NCBI RefSeq assembly: GCF_013114835.1
Contig: NZ_JAAVLW010000005.1
Location: 620,001-684,000, forward strand
Direction: 5' to 3'
From: Bradyrhizobium archetypum
Lineage (GTDB): Bacteria; Pseudomonadota; Alphaproteobacteria; Rhizobiales; Xanthobacteraceae
DNA length: 64,000 nt
Shown: positions 1 to 8,467 of the stretch, piece by piece
Layout of the letters: the number at the start of each line of letters is the position of its first letter
How positions within the stretch are numbered: position 1 is the first letter of the stretch
Notes under the pieces: generated by a model
Told to the model about the DNA's origin: nothing
Seen by the model: the letters and a program-made list of their open reading frames with translations, nothing else
The model's database searches: none
Translations under genes and position numbers: made by a program

Positions 1-173
1 TTCGCAGAGGACGATGAAAATGGTAGCGCTATCTTTTAGGTCGAACTAGGATTGACCTACCAGAAACCGGATCGGCATGGGCAAGCACGTTTGCAGCGGA
101 TGAAATTTTCAGCATTGTGCAATCGCTGCTTCGACAAGGACCGCTGACCGGGTTTGCAGTGCGGGAGGAACCA

Positions 174-1988
174 ATGAAAAAGAACGACAACAAGACCAAT
201 GCCAAGGGCCGGAAACTACGTTCGCTCGAATGGTTCGACAATCCGCACAATCCGGGAATGACCGCGCTCTACCTCGAGCGCTACCTGAACTACGGCCTCA
301 CCCGGGAGGAATTGCAGTCGGGCAAGCCGATCATCGGCATCGCCCAAACCGGCAATGACCTGTCGCCGTGCAACCGCCACCATCTCGAACTGGCGCACCG
401 GGTGCGCGAAGGCATCCGCGCCGCCGGCGGCATCGCGATGGAATTCCCGACGCATCCGATCCAGGAGACCGGAAAGCGGCCGACCGCGGCGCTCGACCGC
501 AACCTCGCTTATCTGGGCTTGGTCGAAGTCCTGTTCGGCTATCCGCTGGATGGCGTGGTGCTGACCACCGGCTGCGACAAGACCACGCCGGCTTGCCTGA
601 TGGCGGCAGCAACCGTCAATCTGCCCGCCATCGTGCTTTCGGGTGGTCCGATGCTGAACGGCTGGCACAACGGCGAGCGCACCGGTTCGGGCACCATCGT
701 CTGGAAAGCGCGCGAGATGCTGGCCGCCGGCGAGATCGACTACAACGGCTTCATCGAGCTCGTGGCCTCCTCGACCCCGTCGGTCGGCCATTGCAACACC
801 ATGGGCACCGCCTCGACCATGAACTCGCTCGCCGAAGCGCTCGGCATGTCGCTGCCGGGCTGTGCGGCGATCCCCGCACCGCACCGCGAGCGCGGCCAGA
901 TCGCCTATGAGACGGGACGACGAATCGTCGAGATGGTCTGGGAGGATCTCAAGCCCTCCGACATCCTGACCCGCAAGGCATTCGAGAACTGCATCGTGGT
1001 GAATTCGGCGATCGGCGGCTCGACCAACGCGCCGATCCATATCAACGCGCTGGCGCGGCATATCGGCGTCGAGCTCTCGATCGACGACTGGCAGAAGCAC
1101 GGTCACGACATCCCGCTCCTGGTGAACATGCAGCCGGCCGGCTTCTATCTCGGCGAGGAATATCATCGCGCCGGCGGCGTGCCGGCAGTGGTACGCGAAT
1201 TGATGGCACACAAGCGAATCCACGAGGACGCCCTCACGGTCAACGGCCGCAGCATCGGCGAGAACTGCCGCGAGGCGCCCAAGCCCGACGGCGATGTGAT
1301 CTGGAGCTACGACAAGCCGCTGGTGAAGGACGCCGGCTTTCTGGTGCTGCGCGGCAATCTATTCGATTCCGCGATCATGAAGACCAGCGTGATTTCCAAG
1401 GAGTTCCGCGACCGCTATCTCAACAATCCCAAGGACCCGAACGCGTTCGAGGGGCGCGCGATCGTGTTCGAGGGTCCGGAGGATTATCACGAGCGGATCG
1501 ACGATCCCTCGCTCGATATCGACGAACACTGCGTGCTGTTCATCCGCGGCGCCGGGCCGATCGGCTATCCCGGCGGTGCCGAGGTCGTGAACATGCAGCC
1601 GCCGGCAGCGCTGATCAAACGCGGCATCCTCTCGCTGCCCTGCATCGGCGACGGCCGGCAGTCCGGTACATCAGGCTCGCCGTCGATCCTCAACGCCTCG
1701 CCGGAGGCCGCAGCTGACGGCGGGCTCGCGATCCTGCGCACTGGCGACAAGGTGCGCATCGACCTCAACAAGGGCGACGCCAACATCCTGATCACCAGCG
1801 ATGAGTTGAAAAAGCGTCGCGCCGAGCTCAAGGACAAGGGCGGCTTCCCCTACCCGGCCAACCAGACGCCGTGGCAGGAGCTCTATCGCTCGACCGTCGG
1901 CCAGCAGGCCACCGGCGCCTGCATGGAGCTCGCCACGCGCTATCAGAATATTGCCGGCACGGTCGGCGTGGCGCGCGACAATCACTAG
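174..1988 (+). CDS. IlvD/Edd-family sugar-acid dehydratase (L-arabinonate/xylonate dehydratase-like)
   Basis: 604-residue cytosolic Fe-S dehydratase that should convert an aldonic acid to its 2-keto-3-deoxy acid. The three expected cluster cysteines are visible: C66 in NDLSPCNRHH, C134 in TTGCDKTTPAC and C207 in SVGHCNTMG, with the metal-binding lysine at K136. The spacing C66-C134-C207 is the same as in the [2Fe-2S] arabinonate dehydratases as I remember them (C59-C127-C200). The GDGRQSGTSGSPS stretch near residue 485 carries the presumed catalytic serine. I chose ATG 174 because GGAGG lies at 164-168; an upstream in-frame ATG at 117 has no such site. Two short-chain dehydrogenases follow on the same strand, which fits a sugar-acid catabolic set rather than branched-chain amino acid synthesis. 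The exact substrate cannot be read from the sequence. Confidence 0.88.
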   Translation: MKKNDNKTNAKGRKLRSLEWFDNPHNPGMTALYLERYLNYGLTREELQSGKPIIGIAQTGNDLSPCNRHHLELAHRVREGIRAAGGIAMEFPTHPIQETGKRPTAALDRNLAYLGLVEVLFGYPLDGVVLTTGCDKTTPACLMAAATVNLPAIVLSGGPMLNGWHNGERTGSGTIVWKAREMLAAGEIDYNGFIELVASSTPSVGHCNTMGTASTMNSLAEALGMSLPGCAAIPAPHRERGQIAYETGRRIVEMVWEDLKPSDILTRKAFENCIVVNSAIGGSTNAPIHINALARHIGVELSIDDWQKHGHDIPLLVNMQPAGFYLGEEYHRAGGVPAVVRELMAHKRIHEDALTVNGRSIGENCREAPKPDGDVIWSYDKPLVKDAGFLVLRGNLFDSAIMKTSVISKEFRDRYLNNPKDPNAFEGRAIVFEGPEDYHERIDDPSLDIDEHCVLFIRGAGPIGYPGGAEVVNMQPPAALIKRGILSLPCIGDGRQSGTSGSPSILNASPEAAADGGLAILRTGDKVRIDLNKGDANILITSDELKKRRAELKDKGGFPYPANQTPWQELYRSTVGQQATGACMELATRYQNIAGTVGVARDNH

Positions 1989-1997
1989 GCAAGCGCC

Positions 1998-2083
1998 GTC
2001 ATTGCGAGGAGCGCAAGCGACGAGGCAATCCATTCTTTCCTTCCCGTGGGCGAGATGGATTGCTTCGCTGCGCTCGCAATGAC
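1998..2083. repeat. Intergenic palindromic repeat, GTCATTGCGAG family
   Basis: Imperfect palindrome bounded by 11-bp arms GTCATTGCGAG and CTCGCAATGAC, with an inner GCAATCCAT/ATGGATTGC pair. A second copy with perfect 29-bp arms lies at 55417-55492, so this is a dispersed repeat family. It sits between the dehydratase and the first dehydrogenase gene. Confidence 0.8.
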
Positions 2084-2107
2084 GGGAAACAATAAACAGG
2101 AGAAAAC

Positions 2108-2842
2108 ATGTCAGACCGCCTGAAGGGCAAGCGCGCTTTCGTCACCGCCGCCGCCGTCGGAATCGGCCGCGCCTGCGCGGTGGCCTTTGCGCGCGAAGGC
2201 GCAACCGTGTTCGCCACCGACATCGACGAGACCAAGCTTGCCGCACTCAAGAACGAAGGCATCGCCGAGGTGGCGAGGCTCGATGTCCGCGACAGCGCAG
2301 CCGTCGCCGCCATGGCCAGGCGCGCCGGCAAGACCGACATCCTGCTCAATGCCGCAGGCTTCGTACATCACGGCACGGTGTTGGATTGCTCGGATGAAGA
2401 TTTTGATTTTTCGTTCGACCTCAACGTCAAGTCGATGCATCGCACGATCCGCGCGTTCCTGCCTGATATGCTGGACAATGGCCGCGGCACGATCGTCAAC
2501 ATCTCGTCGGCCGCCGGCGTGTTCAAGGCCGCGCCGAACCGCTACGTCTATGGCGCGACCAAGGCGGCGGTCGCGGCGCTGACCCGCTCGGTCGCCACCG
2601 ATTTCATCAGCAAAGGCATCCGCTGCAATTGCATCTGCCCGGGCACCGTCGAAACCCCCTCGATGCTGGAACGCGCAGCCGCCGCCGGCCCCAACGGACG
2701 CGAGATGTTCATCGCGCGGCAGCCGATGGGACGGCTCGGCACTGCCGAGGAGATCGCGGCTCTCGCCGTCTATCTCGCCAGCGACGAAAGCGCGTTCACC
2801 ACCGGCGTCGCGCATGTCATCGACGGCGGCTGGACGTTGTAA
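2108..2842 (+). CDS. SDR-family dehydrogenase, BDH2/DHRS6-like (possible 2-keto-3-deoxy-sugar-acid dehydrogenase)
   Basis: 244-residue short-chain dehydrogenase with a Rossmann fold. The cofactor loop reads TAAAVGIGRA (residues 13-22), the unusual TAAAxGIG form I recall from the BDH2/DHRS6 branch; D38 at the end of strand 2 favours NAD over NADP. The active site is S133/S134, Y148 and K152 (YGATK). GFVHHGTVLDC and IRCNCICPGTVETPS also match that branch as remembered. The ribosome site AGGAG lies 8 bases before ATG 2108. Next to an aldonate dehydratase, a 2-keto-3-deoxy-L-fuconate-type 4-dehydrogenase role is the best inference; a hydroxybutyrate-type activity cannot be excluded. Confidence 0.82.
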   Translation: MSDRLKGKRAFVTAAAVGIGRACAVAFAREGATVFATDIDETKLAALKNEGIAEVARLDVRDSAAVAAMARRAGKTDILLNAAGFVHHGTVLDCSDEDFDFSFDLNVKSMHRTIRAFLPDMLDNGRGTIVNISSAAGVFKAAPNRYVYGATKAAVAALTRSVATDFISKGIRCNCICPGTVETPSMLERAAAAGPNGREMFIARQPMGRLGTAEEIAALAVYLASDESAFTTGVAHVIDGGWTL

Positions 2843-2850
2843 ATGCAATC

Positions 2851-2939
2851 CTCATCCTGGGAGCCGCGAAGCGGCGTATCGAAGGATGGGCCACGGGCCT
2901 CATGGTTCGAGACGCGCAAGAGCGCTCCTCACCATGAGG
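2851..2939. repeat. Intergenic palindromic repeat, CCTCATGGT family (copy A)
   Basis: The core at 2898-2939 begins CCTCATGGTTCGAGACG and ends CTCCTCACCATGAGG, so it can fold back on itself. The left part (2851-2888) is a related half-element. An inverted copy of the core is found at 3732-3775, on the other side of the intervening dehydrogenase gene. Confidence 0.75.
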
Positions 2940-2964
2940 AGCATCGAAGGAAAGGATCACCTTC

Positions 2965-3711
2965 ATGAACAAGATCGATCTGAACGGACGTTGTGCCGTC
3001 GTTACCGGCGGGGCGCAGGGCTTTGGGCGCGCCATCGCTGAGCGCTTCATCGCATCCGGCGCGAAAGTCGCGATCTGGGATTTCGACCTGCCGATGGCGG
3101 AAAAGACCGCCAAAGAAATCGGGCCGGCGGTGACAGCTTTCAAGGTCGACGTGTCAGATCTTGGCGCCGTCGAGAAGACCCGTGACGAGACGCTGAAGGC
3201 GCTCGGCAAGATCGACATCCTCGTCAATAATGCCGGCATCGCCGGCGTCAACGCCACCGTGTGGGAAACCGACCTCGAGGAATGGCGCAAGGTGCTGCGC
3301 ATCAATCTCGACGGTCCCTTCATCTGCTGCAAGGCGGTAGTGCCGGCGATGATCCGGCAAAAATACGGCCGCATCGTCAACATCGCCTCGATCGCCGGCA
3401 AGGAAGGCAATCCGAACGCCGCGCATTATTCGGCCTCGAAGGCCGGACTGATCGCGCTGACCAAGTCGCTCGGCAAGGAACTCGCCCAACACGACATCCT
3501 CGTCAACGCGGTGACGCCTGCCGCGGCGAAAACCGCAATCTTCGACCAACTGACGCAGCAGCACATCGATTTCATGCTGTCGAAAATTCCGAAGGGCCGC
3601 TTTGTGCTGGTGGAAGAACTCGCGGCGATGGTGGCCTGGCTGGCGTCGGAGGATTGCGCCTTCTCGACGGGTGCGGTGTTCGATATCTCCGGCGGCCGGG
3701 CGACATATTAG
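2965..3711 (+). CDS. SDR-family oxidoreductase (FabG-like)
   Basis: 248-residue short-chain dehydrogenase. TGGAQGFGRA (14-23) is the cofactor loop, D39 suggests NAD, NNAG (88-91) is the structural motif, and S142, Y155 and K159 (YSASK) form the catalytic set. The start at 2965 is preceded by GGAAAGGATC. The gene follows the dehydratase and first dehydrogenase in the same direction but is separated from them by a palindromic repeat, so co-transcription is likely but not certain. A sugar or sugar-acid dehydrogenase role fits the neighbours; fatty-acid FabG is unlikely here because the sequence is not next to fab genes. Confidence 0.82.
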   Translation: MNKIDLNGRCAVVTGGAQGFGRAIAERFIASGAKVAIWDFDLPMAEKTAKEIGPAVTAFKVDVSDLGAVEKTRDETLKALGKIDILVNNAGIAGVNATVWETDLEEWRKVLRINLDGPFICCKAVVPAMIRQKYGRIVNIASIAGKEGNPNAAHYSASKAGLIALTKSLGKELAQHDILVNAVTPAAAKTAIFDQLTQQHIDFMLSKIPKGRFVLVEELAAMVAWLASEDCAFSTGAVFDISGGRATY

Positions 3712-3731
3712 CCATGAAACAGTTAGCCGAG

Positions 3732-3832
3732 CCTCATGGTGAGGAGGCGCTCTTGCGCCGTCTCGAACAATGTGGCCAAGGTGGGGCCTCATCCCTCGAG
3801 ACGCGGCGAAGACGCCGCTCCTCAGAATGAGG
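3732..3832. repeat. Intergenic palindromic repeats, CCTCATGGT family (copy B, inverted)
   Basis: 3732-3775 is the reverse complement of copy A's core with two small GC insertions. 3787-3832 is a second hairpin of the same type (CCTCATcc ... agaATGAGG). The two copies A and B bracket the second dehydrogenase gene. Confidence 0.75.
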
Positions 3833-3875
3833 AATATCAGCCTCGCCCGTTTGATCCGGTTCCGGAGGAGCGGTC

Positions 3876-4268
3876 ATGACCAGAGAAGGCGGTTGTCTGT
3901 GCGGCGCGGTTCGGTTCAAGGCCGAAGGCGAGCCGCTCAATGTCCGCATCTGTCATTGCCGCAACTGCCAGAAGGCGATGGGCTCGCCGTTCTTTGCGCG
4001 GGCACTATTCCCCCAATTCGCATTGACCGTCGAAGGCGAAACCTCCCGATATGCGACCTCAGCGAGGCTTGAGCGCCTGTTCTGCCGGAAATGCGGCACC
4101 CGCCTATTCACCTGGCGCACCGACGGTACCGCGGCTGGCGTGGCGCTGGCCACCTTCGACGACCGCAACGCGTTTGCGCCGACCGAGCACATCTGGGTTT
4201 CCGAGAAGATCGCCTGGGTGCGTATCGACGATGGGCTGAAGCAGTATCAGGAATCGGTTCCGCAATAA
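3876..4268 (+). CDS. GFA-family zinc protein (glutathione-dependent formaldehyde-activating enzyme/CENP-V fold)
   Basis: 130 residues, the usual size for this family. The zinc cysteines are all present: C7 and C9 (CLCGAVRF), C26, C28 and C31 (CHCRNCQK), C70 and C73 (CRKCGTRLF). GGAGGAG at 3864-3870 sets ATG 3876. Family members bind zinc and in a few cases are proposed to handle S-hydroxymethyl-glutathione; most have no proven function. It stands alone between a repeat and a divergent-function membrane protease, so context adds nothing. Confidence 0.85.
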   Translation: MTREGGCLCGAVRFKAEGEPLNVRICHCRNCQKAMGSPFFARALFPQFALTVEGETSRYATSARLERLFCRKCGTRLFTWRTDGTAAGVALATFDDRNAFAPTEHIWVSEKIAWVRIDDGLKQYQESVPQ

Positions 4269-4332
4269 CGGCCCGGTAACCGGATTCCGTGCTAACCTGG
4301 CCGCTCAATGCGCAAGTCCCAGGGCCTCCCGC

Positions 4333-5013
4333 TTGAACATCTCGTTGTATGCCATCTCCGTCTGGGTGCTACCGCTCCTTATCGCCATCACCTTCCACGA
4401 GGCCGCCCACGGCTTTGTGGCATACCGGCTCGGAGACGATACCGCCCTGAAGCTTGGCCGGGTCAGCTTCAACCCGCTCAAGCATATCGATCCGTTCGGG
4501 ACCGTGATTCTTCCGGGCCTTCTCCTGCTGTCACACTCTCCATTCCTGTTCGGTTATGCCAAGCCGGTCCCGGTGAATTTCCGGAACCTGAACCATCCGC
4601 GGCTCGACATGGTCTGGGTGGCGCTGGCCGGACCGGCCACCAACATTATTCTGGCGATCATCGTGGCGTTAACCTTCCATGCCCTGCCTCTGGTGCCGGC
4701 AGAGGCCGCCAAATGGACGGCGGACAACCTAAAAAATGCTTTTCTGATCAATATCGTGCTGGCGATCTTCAACATGATGCCGATCCCGCCGCTGGACGGC
4801 GGCCGGGTCGCGGTCGGGCTGCTGCCGCAGGTGCTGTCTTACCCGCTGTCGCGGCTGGAACCCTATGGAATGTTGATCCTGCTCGGCCTTCTGATCCTGC
4901 TTCCCATTCTCGGCGCGCAGCTCGGCCTAAATCTTGATGTTATTTCGGCGATACTGCGGACACTGACCGGTTATGTGATCAGCGCGCTTCTCTTCATCAC
5001 CGGCAACGCCTAA
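4333..5013 (+). CDS. Site-2 protease family M50 integral-membrane metalloprotease
   Basis: 226-residue membrane protein. The zinc site HExxH is H22-E23-H26 (FHEAAHG) in the first membrane segment, and the third ligand D155 lies in NMMPIPPLDGGR. NPLKHIDPFGT at 47-56 is the family's typical stretch. It belongs to the short SpoIVFB-like group without CBS or PDZ domains, which cleaves or binds membrane-embedded substrates; the substrate is unknown. The start is TTG at 4333, because no in-frame ATG or GTG precedes the conserved N-terminus and MNISLYAISVW fits the family; the ribosome site is weak. Confidence 0.85.
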   Translation: MNISLYAISVWVLPLLIAITFHEAAHGFVAYRLGDDTALKLGRVSFNPLKHIDPFGTVILPGLLLLSHSPFLFGYAKPVPVNFRNLNHPRLDMVWVALAGPATNIILAIIVALTFHALPLVPAEAAKWTADNLKNAFLINIVLAIFNMMPIPPLDGGRVAVGLLPQVLSYPLSRLEPYGMLILLGLLILLPILGAQLGLNLDVISAILRTLTGYVISALLFITGNA

Positions 5014-5059
5014 AGTTCAGATAGAAGCAGACGCACAAAGGGAAGAACCGACCCGGGCC

Positions 5060-5491
5060 ATGCCGACAAAAGCTGCCGATATGTTGATTGCACGCCGCGC
5101 CGATACCCGCGCGAGGGCAGATTTTGCAACCTGGAAAATGATGGCCAAGCTCAACGGATTTTCCGCCCTGCCCGCCGAGGCGCAGAGCTTTCTCGAAGGC
5201 TACAGGCAGTTGCTAGCCACAATGACCGAGGATGATGCTTCCGAGGCCACCATCCAGCTTATGTACAAGAGGTACTATGCGGAAATGGGCGGCAGCGGAA
5301 CGCCGCCACAACTCCCTTCGCGCGCGAGCGATCCGACCAAGGACAGCGGTAACGTCACCGCCTTCCGCCGTCCGGCCCCGCGGCCGAAGGCGGTTGCATC
5401 GGGATCTGCGGCAAAGCCGCGGCTGCCGGTGGCGCTGATTTTCATCTGCCTCGCCATCGTCTACGTCAGCATTCGCTACTTCTGGCGCTGA
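5060..5491 (+). CDS. Hypothetical protein with C-terminal membrane anchor
   Basis: 143 residues that I do not recognise. Residues 1-75 are predicted helical and charged, 76-120 are rich in P, S and A, and the last 20 residues (VALIFICLAIVYVSIRYFWR) are a single hydrophobic segment, giving a tail-anchored layout. It follows the M50 protease by 46 bases on the same strand, so the two may be co-transcribed; a substrate or partner relationship is only a guess. Confidence 0.6.
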   Translation: MPTKAADMLIARRADTRARADFATWKMMAKLNGFSALPAEAQSFLEGYRQLLATMTEDDASEATIQLMYKRYYAEMGGSGTPPQLPSRASDPTKDSGNVTAFRRPAPRPKAVASGSAAKPRLPVALIFICLAIVYVSIRYFWR

Positions 5492-5545
5492 CGCGCGGCA
5501 TGCTGCGCGGCCAAGAGCCATCGGAGCCGCCACTACGCGCGGGCC

Positions 5546-6337
5546 TTAGCTCTTGTTCTTGACGCGGAAGATCACCGGAAGGGTGAAGGTCAGGCCTTCG
5601 TCGGCGATGACAGGCGGCGGCATCGGCACCGGATCGGAGCGCCGCACCATCGCCAGCGCCGCCTCGTCGAAGGCCGGATCGCCCGAGCCCCTTTCGATAT
5701 CGGTCGAGAGCACGTGGCCCATCCGGTCGAGCGTAAAGCGAACCTGGATCTCGGCGGATTTCTGCTGGCGCTCTTTCGGATAGCGCTTGTGCTTGTCGAG
5801 ATGCGCGACCAGTTCCTTCTGCCAGGTCGCGCGTATACGCCGCGCGCTTTCTCCCGTGCCGATCACTGGCGCGATCGAACGCTGTCCTTCCGGTATAGCC
5901 TCAGAGCTTGGCGTTGCGGTGGCCTCGGCGGCAATTGACTCGGTGGAGGCCTGCGTCTGCACCGCCGCGACTTTTGGCTCGTCCTCTTTCGGCTTTTTAG
6001 ACTCGTTCTCCGTCACCACCCGATCGGCTTCTTCGGGCTCGTTCGGCTTATCCTGCGGCAGATCGGTTTCCTTGACCTCGGCCTTCTGCTCGGCAAGCTG
6101 GGGGGATGCCGCGGACGCATCGGTATCAGGACCCGGCGGCAGGTCGGTCACCTCGCGGCGCATGGAGGCCATTTCCAGCCCGATCTCGATTGCCGTCGCG
6201 CCGAGGGCGTCATCGGCCGCTTCGGTCTGCAAATGCGCAATCGCCAGCGCCGCGCCACCGACATGAAGCGCGAGCGCGGTCACTGCGGCGAAAATCCAGA
6301 GCCGCCGGGAGGGCTTTTGCTCGTCGAGCCCGGTCAA
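5546..6337 (-). CDS. tonB: Energy transducer TonB
   Basis: 263 residues. An N-terminal membrane segment (about 13-35, LWIFAAVTALALHVGGAAL) is followed by a long acidic/proline/lysine spacer (about 60-150) and a C-terminal TonB domain with the YP motif (HKRYPKERQQ) and VRFTLDRMGHV. It couples the proton-driven ExbB-ExbD motor to outer-membrane receptors. Its start overlaps the end of exbD by four bases (ATGA), so it is the last gene of the receptor-piuC-exbB-exbD-tonB operon and probably shares its iron control. Confidence 0.93.
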   Translation of the reverse strand: MTGLDEQKPSRRLWIFAAVTALALHVGGAALAIAHLQTEAADDALGATAIEIGLEMASMRREVTDLPPGPDTDASAASPQLAEQKAEVKETDLPQDKPNEPEEADRVVTENESKKPKEDEPKVAAVQTQASTESIAAEATATPSSEAIPEGQRSIAPVIGTGESARRIRATWQKELVAHLDKHKRYPKERQQKSAEIQVRFTLDRMGHVLSTDIERGSGDPAFDEAALAMVRRSDPVPMPPPVIADEGLTFTLPVIFRVKNKS

Positions 6338-6804
6338 GGCTTTGCCGGCGCCGCCGCTTGCGACGCCGCTCCGTCTGGCACGCCCTCAAGCGCCACCAGC
6401 TTGATCTTGGAATAGCCGCCGGCGCGCAGGATTTCGAGAACGTCCATCAATTCGCCATAGGGCACCGCGCGGTCGGCACGCAGGAAGACGTGACGCTCCT
6501 TGCTGGCATCCGGCATCGCATCGAGCGAGCGCACCAGATCGACGCGCTTGACCATGGTCTCCCCGATCGCAACCGAGAGATCCGGCTTGATGCTCACATA
6601 AGTCGGCTTGTCCGGCTTTTTCTGCGGCGTTGCGGTCGATGTCGGCAAATCGATCGGCAGGTCGACGGTCGAGAGCGGCGCCGCCACCATGAAGATGATC
6701 AGGAGAACGAGAATGACGTCGATGAACGGCGTAACATTGATCTCGTGCGATTCCGCGAAATCACTGTCTTCATCGAGATCGTTTTCTGCGATCGACGCAC
6801 CCAT
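6334..6804 (-). CDS. exbD: Biopolymer transporter ExbD
   Basis: 156 residues with one N-terminal membrane helix. The proton-carrying aspartate is D29 in NVTPFIDVILVLL, equivalent to D25 of the enterobacterial protein. The rest is the periplasmic domain. It forms the motor with ExbB (whose stop is three bases upstream) and TonB (four-base overlap downstream). Confidence 0.94.
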   Translation of the reverse strand: MGASIAENDLDEDSDFAESHEINVTPFIDVILVLLIIFMVAAPLSTVDLPIDLPTSTATPQKKPDKPTYVSIKPDLSVAIGETMVKRVDLVRSLDAMPDASKERHVFLRADRAVPYGELMDVLEILRAGGYSKIKLVALEGVPDGAASQAAAPAKP

Positions 6805-6807
6805 CGC

Positions 6808-7779
6808 CTACTCCGCCGCTGCCCGCGAATGTGGGCCGCCGTGTGAACTGACATGGGTGCGGTCGAGATCGCGCGACAACAGCCTTCCCGCAGCCCCCGA
6901 CGCACGGCTGACCAGTTCCATGTAGCCCTTGGTCACGCGCGAAAAGTGATTGTAGATGATGACGGCGGGGATCGCAGCGACCAGACCGATAGCGGTGGCG
7001 AGCAGCGCCTCGGCGATGCCGGGCGCCACCACGGCGAGGTTCGTGGTCTGCGATTTCGAAATGCCGATAAAACTGTTCATGATGCCCCAGACGGTGCCGA
7101 ACAGTCCGACGAAGGGCGACGTCGCGCCGATGGTTGCCAGAAGGCCCATGCCGAGCCGGATCCGCCGCGCCTCGGCGCGCACGATCTCCGAGAAGCTCGA
7201 CGCGGCGCGCTCCTTGATGCCGGCATCGCTCGATATGCCCGCCGACAGCCGCGCCTCGCGCATCGCTGCCGCAAGGAAGGAGGCCAGCACGCTGCCCTTG
7301 GCCCCCAGCGCGAATTGCGCTTCCGCCAGCGACCGCGCGTCGGCGATCTTGGCCAGCGTCGAGCGCACCTTGCGCTGAACCACCGTCAATTCGATCATCT
7401 TGGCGATGAAGATGGTCCAGGTCACCAGTGACGCAAAGGCAAGGCCGATCATGACCGCCTTGACCACCACGTCGGCCGACTTGAACATCGACCACGGCGA
7501 CAATTCCTTGAGTTCGGCGGTCGCCGCTTTCAGCAACTTGCCCTCGCGGTCCGCCGGCGTGGCGGCCGCGTCCAAAGGTGCGGCCGGCGCAGCCGCGGCC
7601 GGCTGCTGAGGCGGCGCAGCCGGAGGCTGCGATACGGCGGGCGCCTGCTGGGCCGCAGGCGCGGACGGTGTCGGAGGGGTCGCATTCTGCTGGGCCGACA
7701 ACGGTGTCGCCAGCAACAGCATTGCCAGCGCCGAGATCATCGCAAACGTCGTCACGCGCGAAAGAGACATGTTCTTCAT
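6808..7779 (-). CDS. exbB: Tonb-system energizer ExbB
   Basis: 323 residues. It begins with a signal-like stretch (MLLLATPLSAQQ) and a long alanine/proline-rich extension (about 30-80), typical of the alphaproteobacterial form, then the three-helix MotA/TolQ/ExbB core with the last two helices around GLLATIGATSPFVGLFGTVWG. Its start overlaps the stop of the upstream dioxygenase gene by four bases (7776-7779), showing tight translational coupling in the iron operon. Confidence 0.93.
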   Translation of the reverse strand: MKNMSLSRVTTFAMISALAMLLLATPLSAQQNATPPTPSAPAAQQAPAVSQPPAAPPQQPAAAAPAAPLDAAATPADREGKLLKAATAELKELSPWSMFKSADVVVKAVMIGLAFASLVTWTIFIAKMIELTVVQRKVRSTLAKIADARSLAEAQFALGAKGSVLASFLAAAMREARLSAGISSDAGIKERAASSFSEIVRAEARRIRLGMGLLATIGATSPFVGLFGTVWGIMNSFIGISKSQTTNLAVVAPGIAEALLATAIGLVAAIPAVIIYNHFSRVTKGYMELVSRASGAAGRLLSRDLDRTHVSSHGGPHSRAAAE

Positions 7780-8465
7780 ACTTCGGCCCAGTAGCGGATC
7801 AGGTTGTGATAGATACCGGTCAATTTGACCGTTTCAGGGTCGTCTCGTCCCAGCCGCTCCACCAGAGCCTGGATCGCAGTATCGAAATCGAAGATCAGGC
7901 TCCGGGCATGCGCATCCCGTACCATGCTCTGCAGCCAGAAAAAAGACGCCACCCGCATACCTCGTGTGACGGGCGTGACCAGATGCAAACTAGACGCAGG
8001 ATAAAGCACGAGGTCCCCGGCTGCGAGCTTGATCTCATGGGAACCGTAGAGGTCCTCCACCACCAGCTCACCGCCGTCGTACTCATCAGGTTCGGACAGG
8101 AACAGCGTCACCGAGAGATCGGTCCGGATCCGCAAGCCAGTGAGCCGATCTCCCCTTACTGCATTGTCGACATGGAGGCCGAAATGGTGCCCGCCAGAGG
8201 CGGCGTAGCGGTTAAACAGCGGCGGGAAGATCTGCAGGGGGATCGCCGCCGAGATGAACCTGGGATTGGCGGTCAACGCCGACAGCACGCGATTGCCGAG
8301 CGCGCGCGCAACCTCGCTGTCCGGCGGAAGCTGCTCGTTGCGCTTGACCATTGCCGACTGCGCCCCCGCCGTGGAACGGCCGTCCTCCCAGACAGCAGCG
8401 TCCATGATGCGGCGAAAATCCGCCACATCAGCCTTGCTCAGAACCTCGGGGACGCAGACCAGCAC
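7776..8465 (-). CDS. PiuC-type Fe(II)/2-oxoglutarate dioxygenase (PKHD-type hydroxylase)
   Basis: 229 residues, the normal PiuC length. The iron triad is H98, D100 (HVD) and H161 (SSLHLVTPV), with R171 as the 2-oxoglutarate anchor (TRGMR). Family members are regularly encoded beside catecholate or hydroxamate siderophore receptors and are thought to modify imported siderophore or a receptor-linked substrate, though the reaction is not settled. It starts two bases after the receptor stop and overlaps exbB, so it is part of the same transcript. Confidence 0.88.
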   Translation of the reverse strand: MLVCVPEVLSKADVADFRRIMDAAVWEDGRSTAGAQSAMVKRNEQLPPDSEVARALGNRVLSALTANPRFISAAIPLQIFPPLFNRYAASGGHHFGLHVDNAVRGDRLTGLRIRTDLSVTLFLSEPDEYDGGELVVEDLYGSHEIKLAAGDLVLYPASSLHLVTPVTRGMRVASFFWLQSMVRDAHARSLIFDFDTAIQALVERLGRDDPETVKLTGIYHNLIRYWAEV

Positions 8466-8467
8466 GA

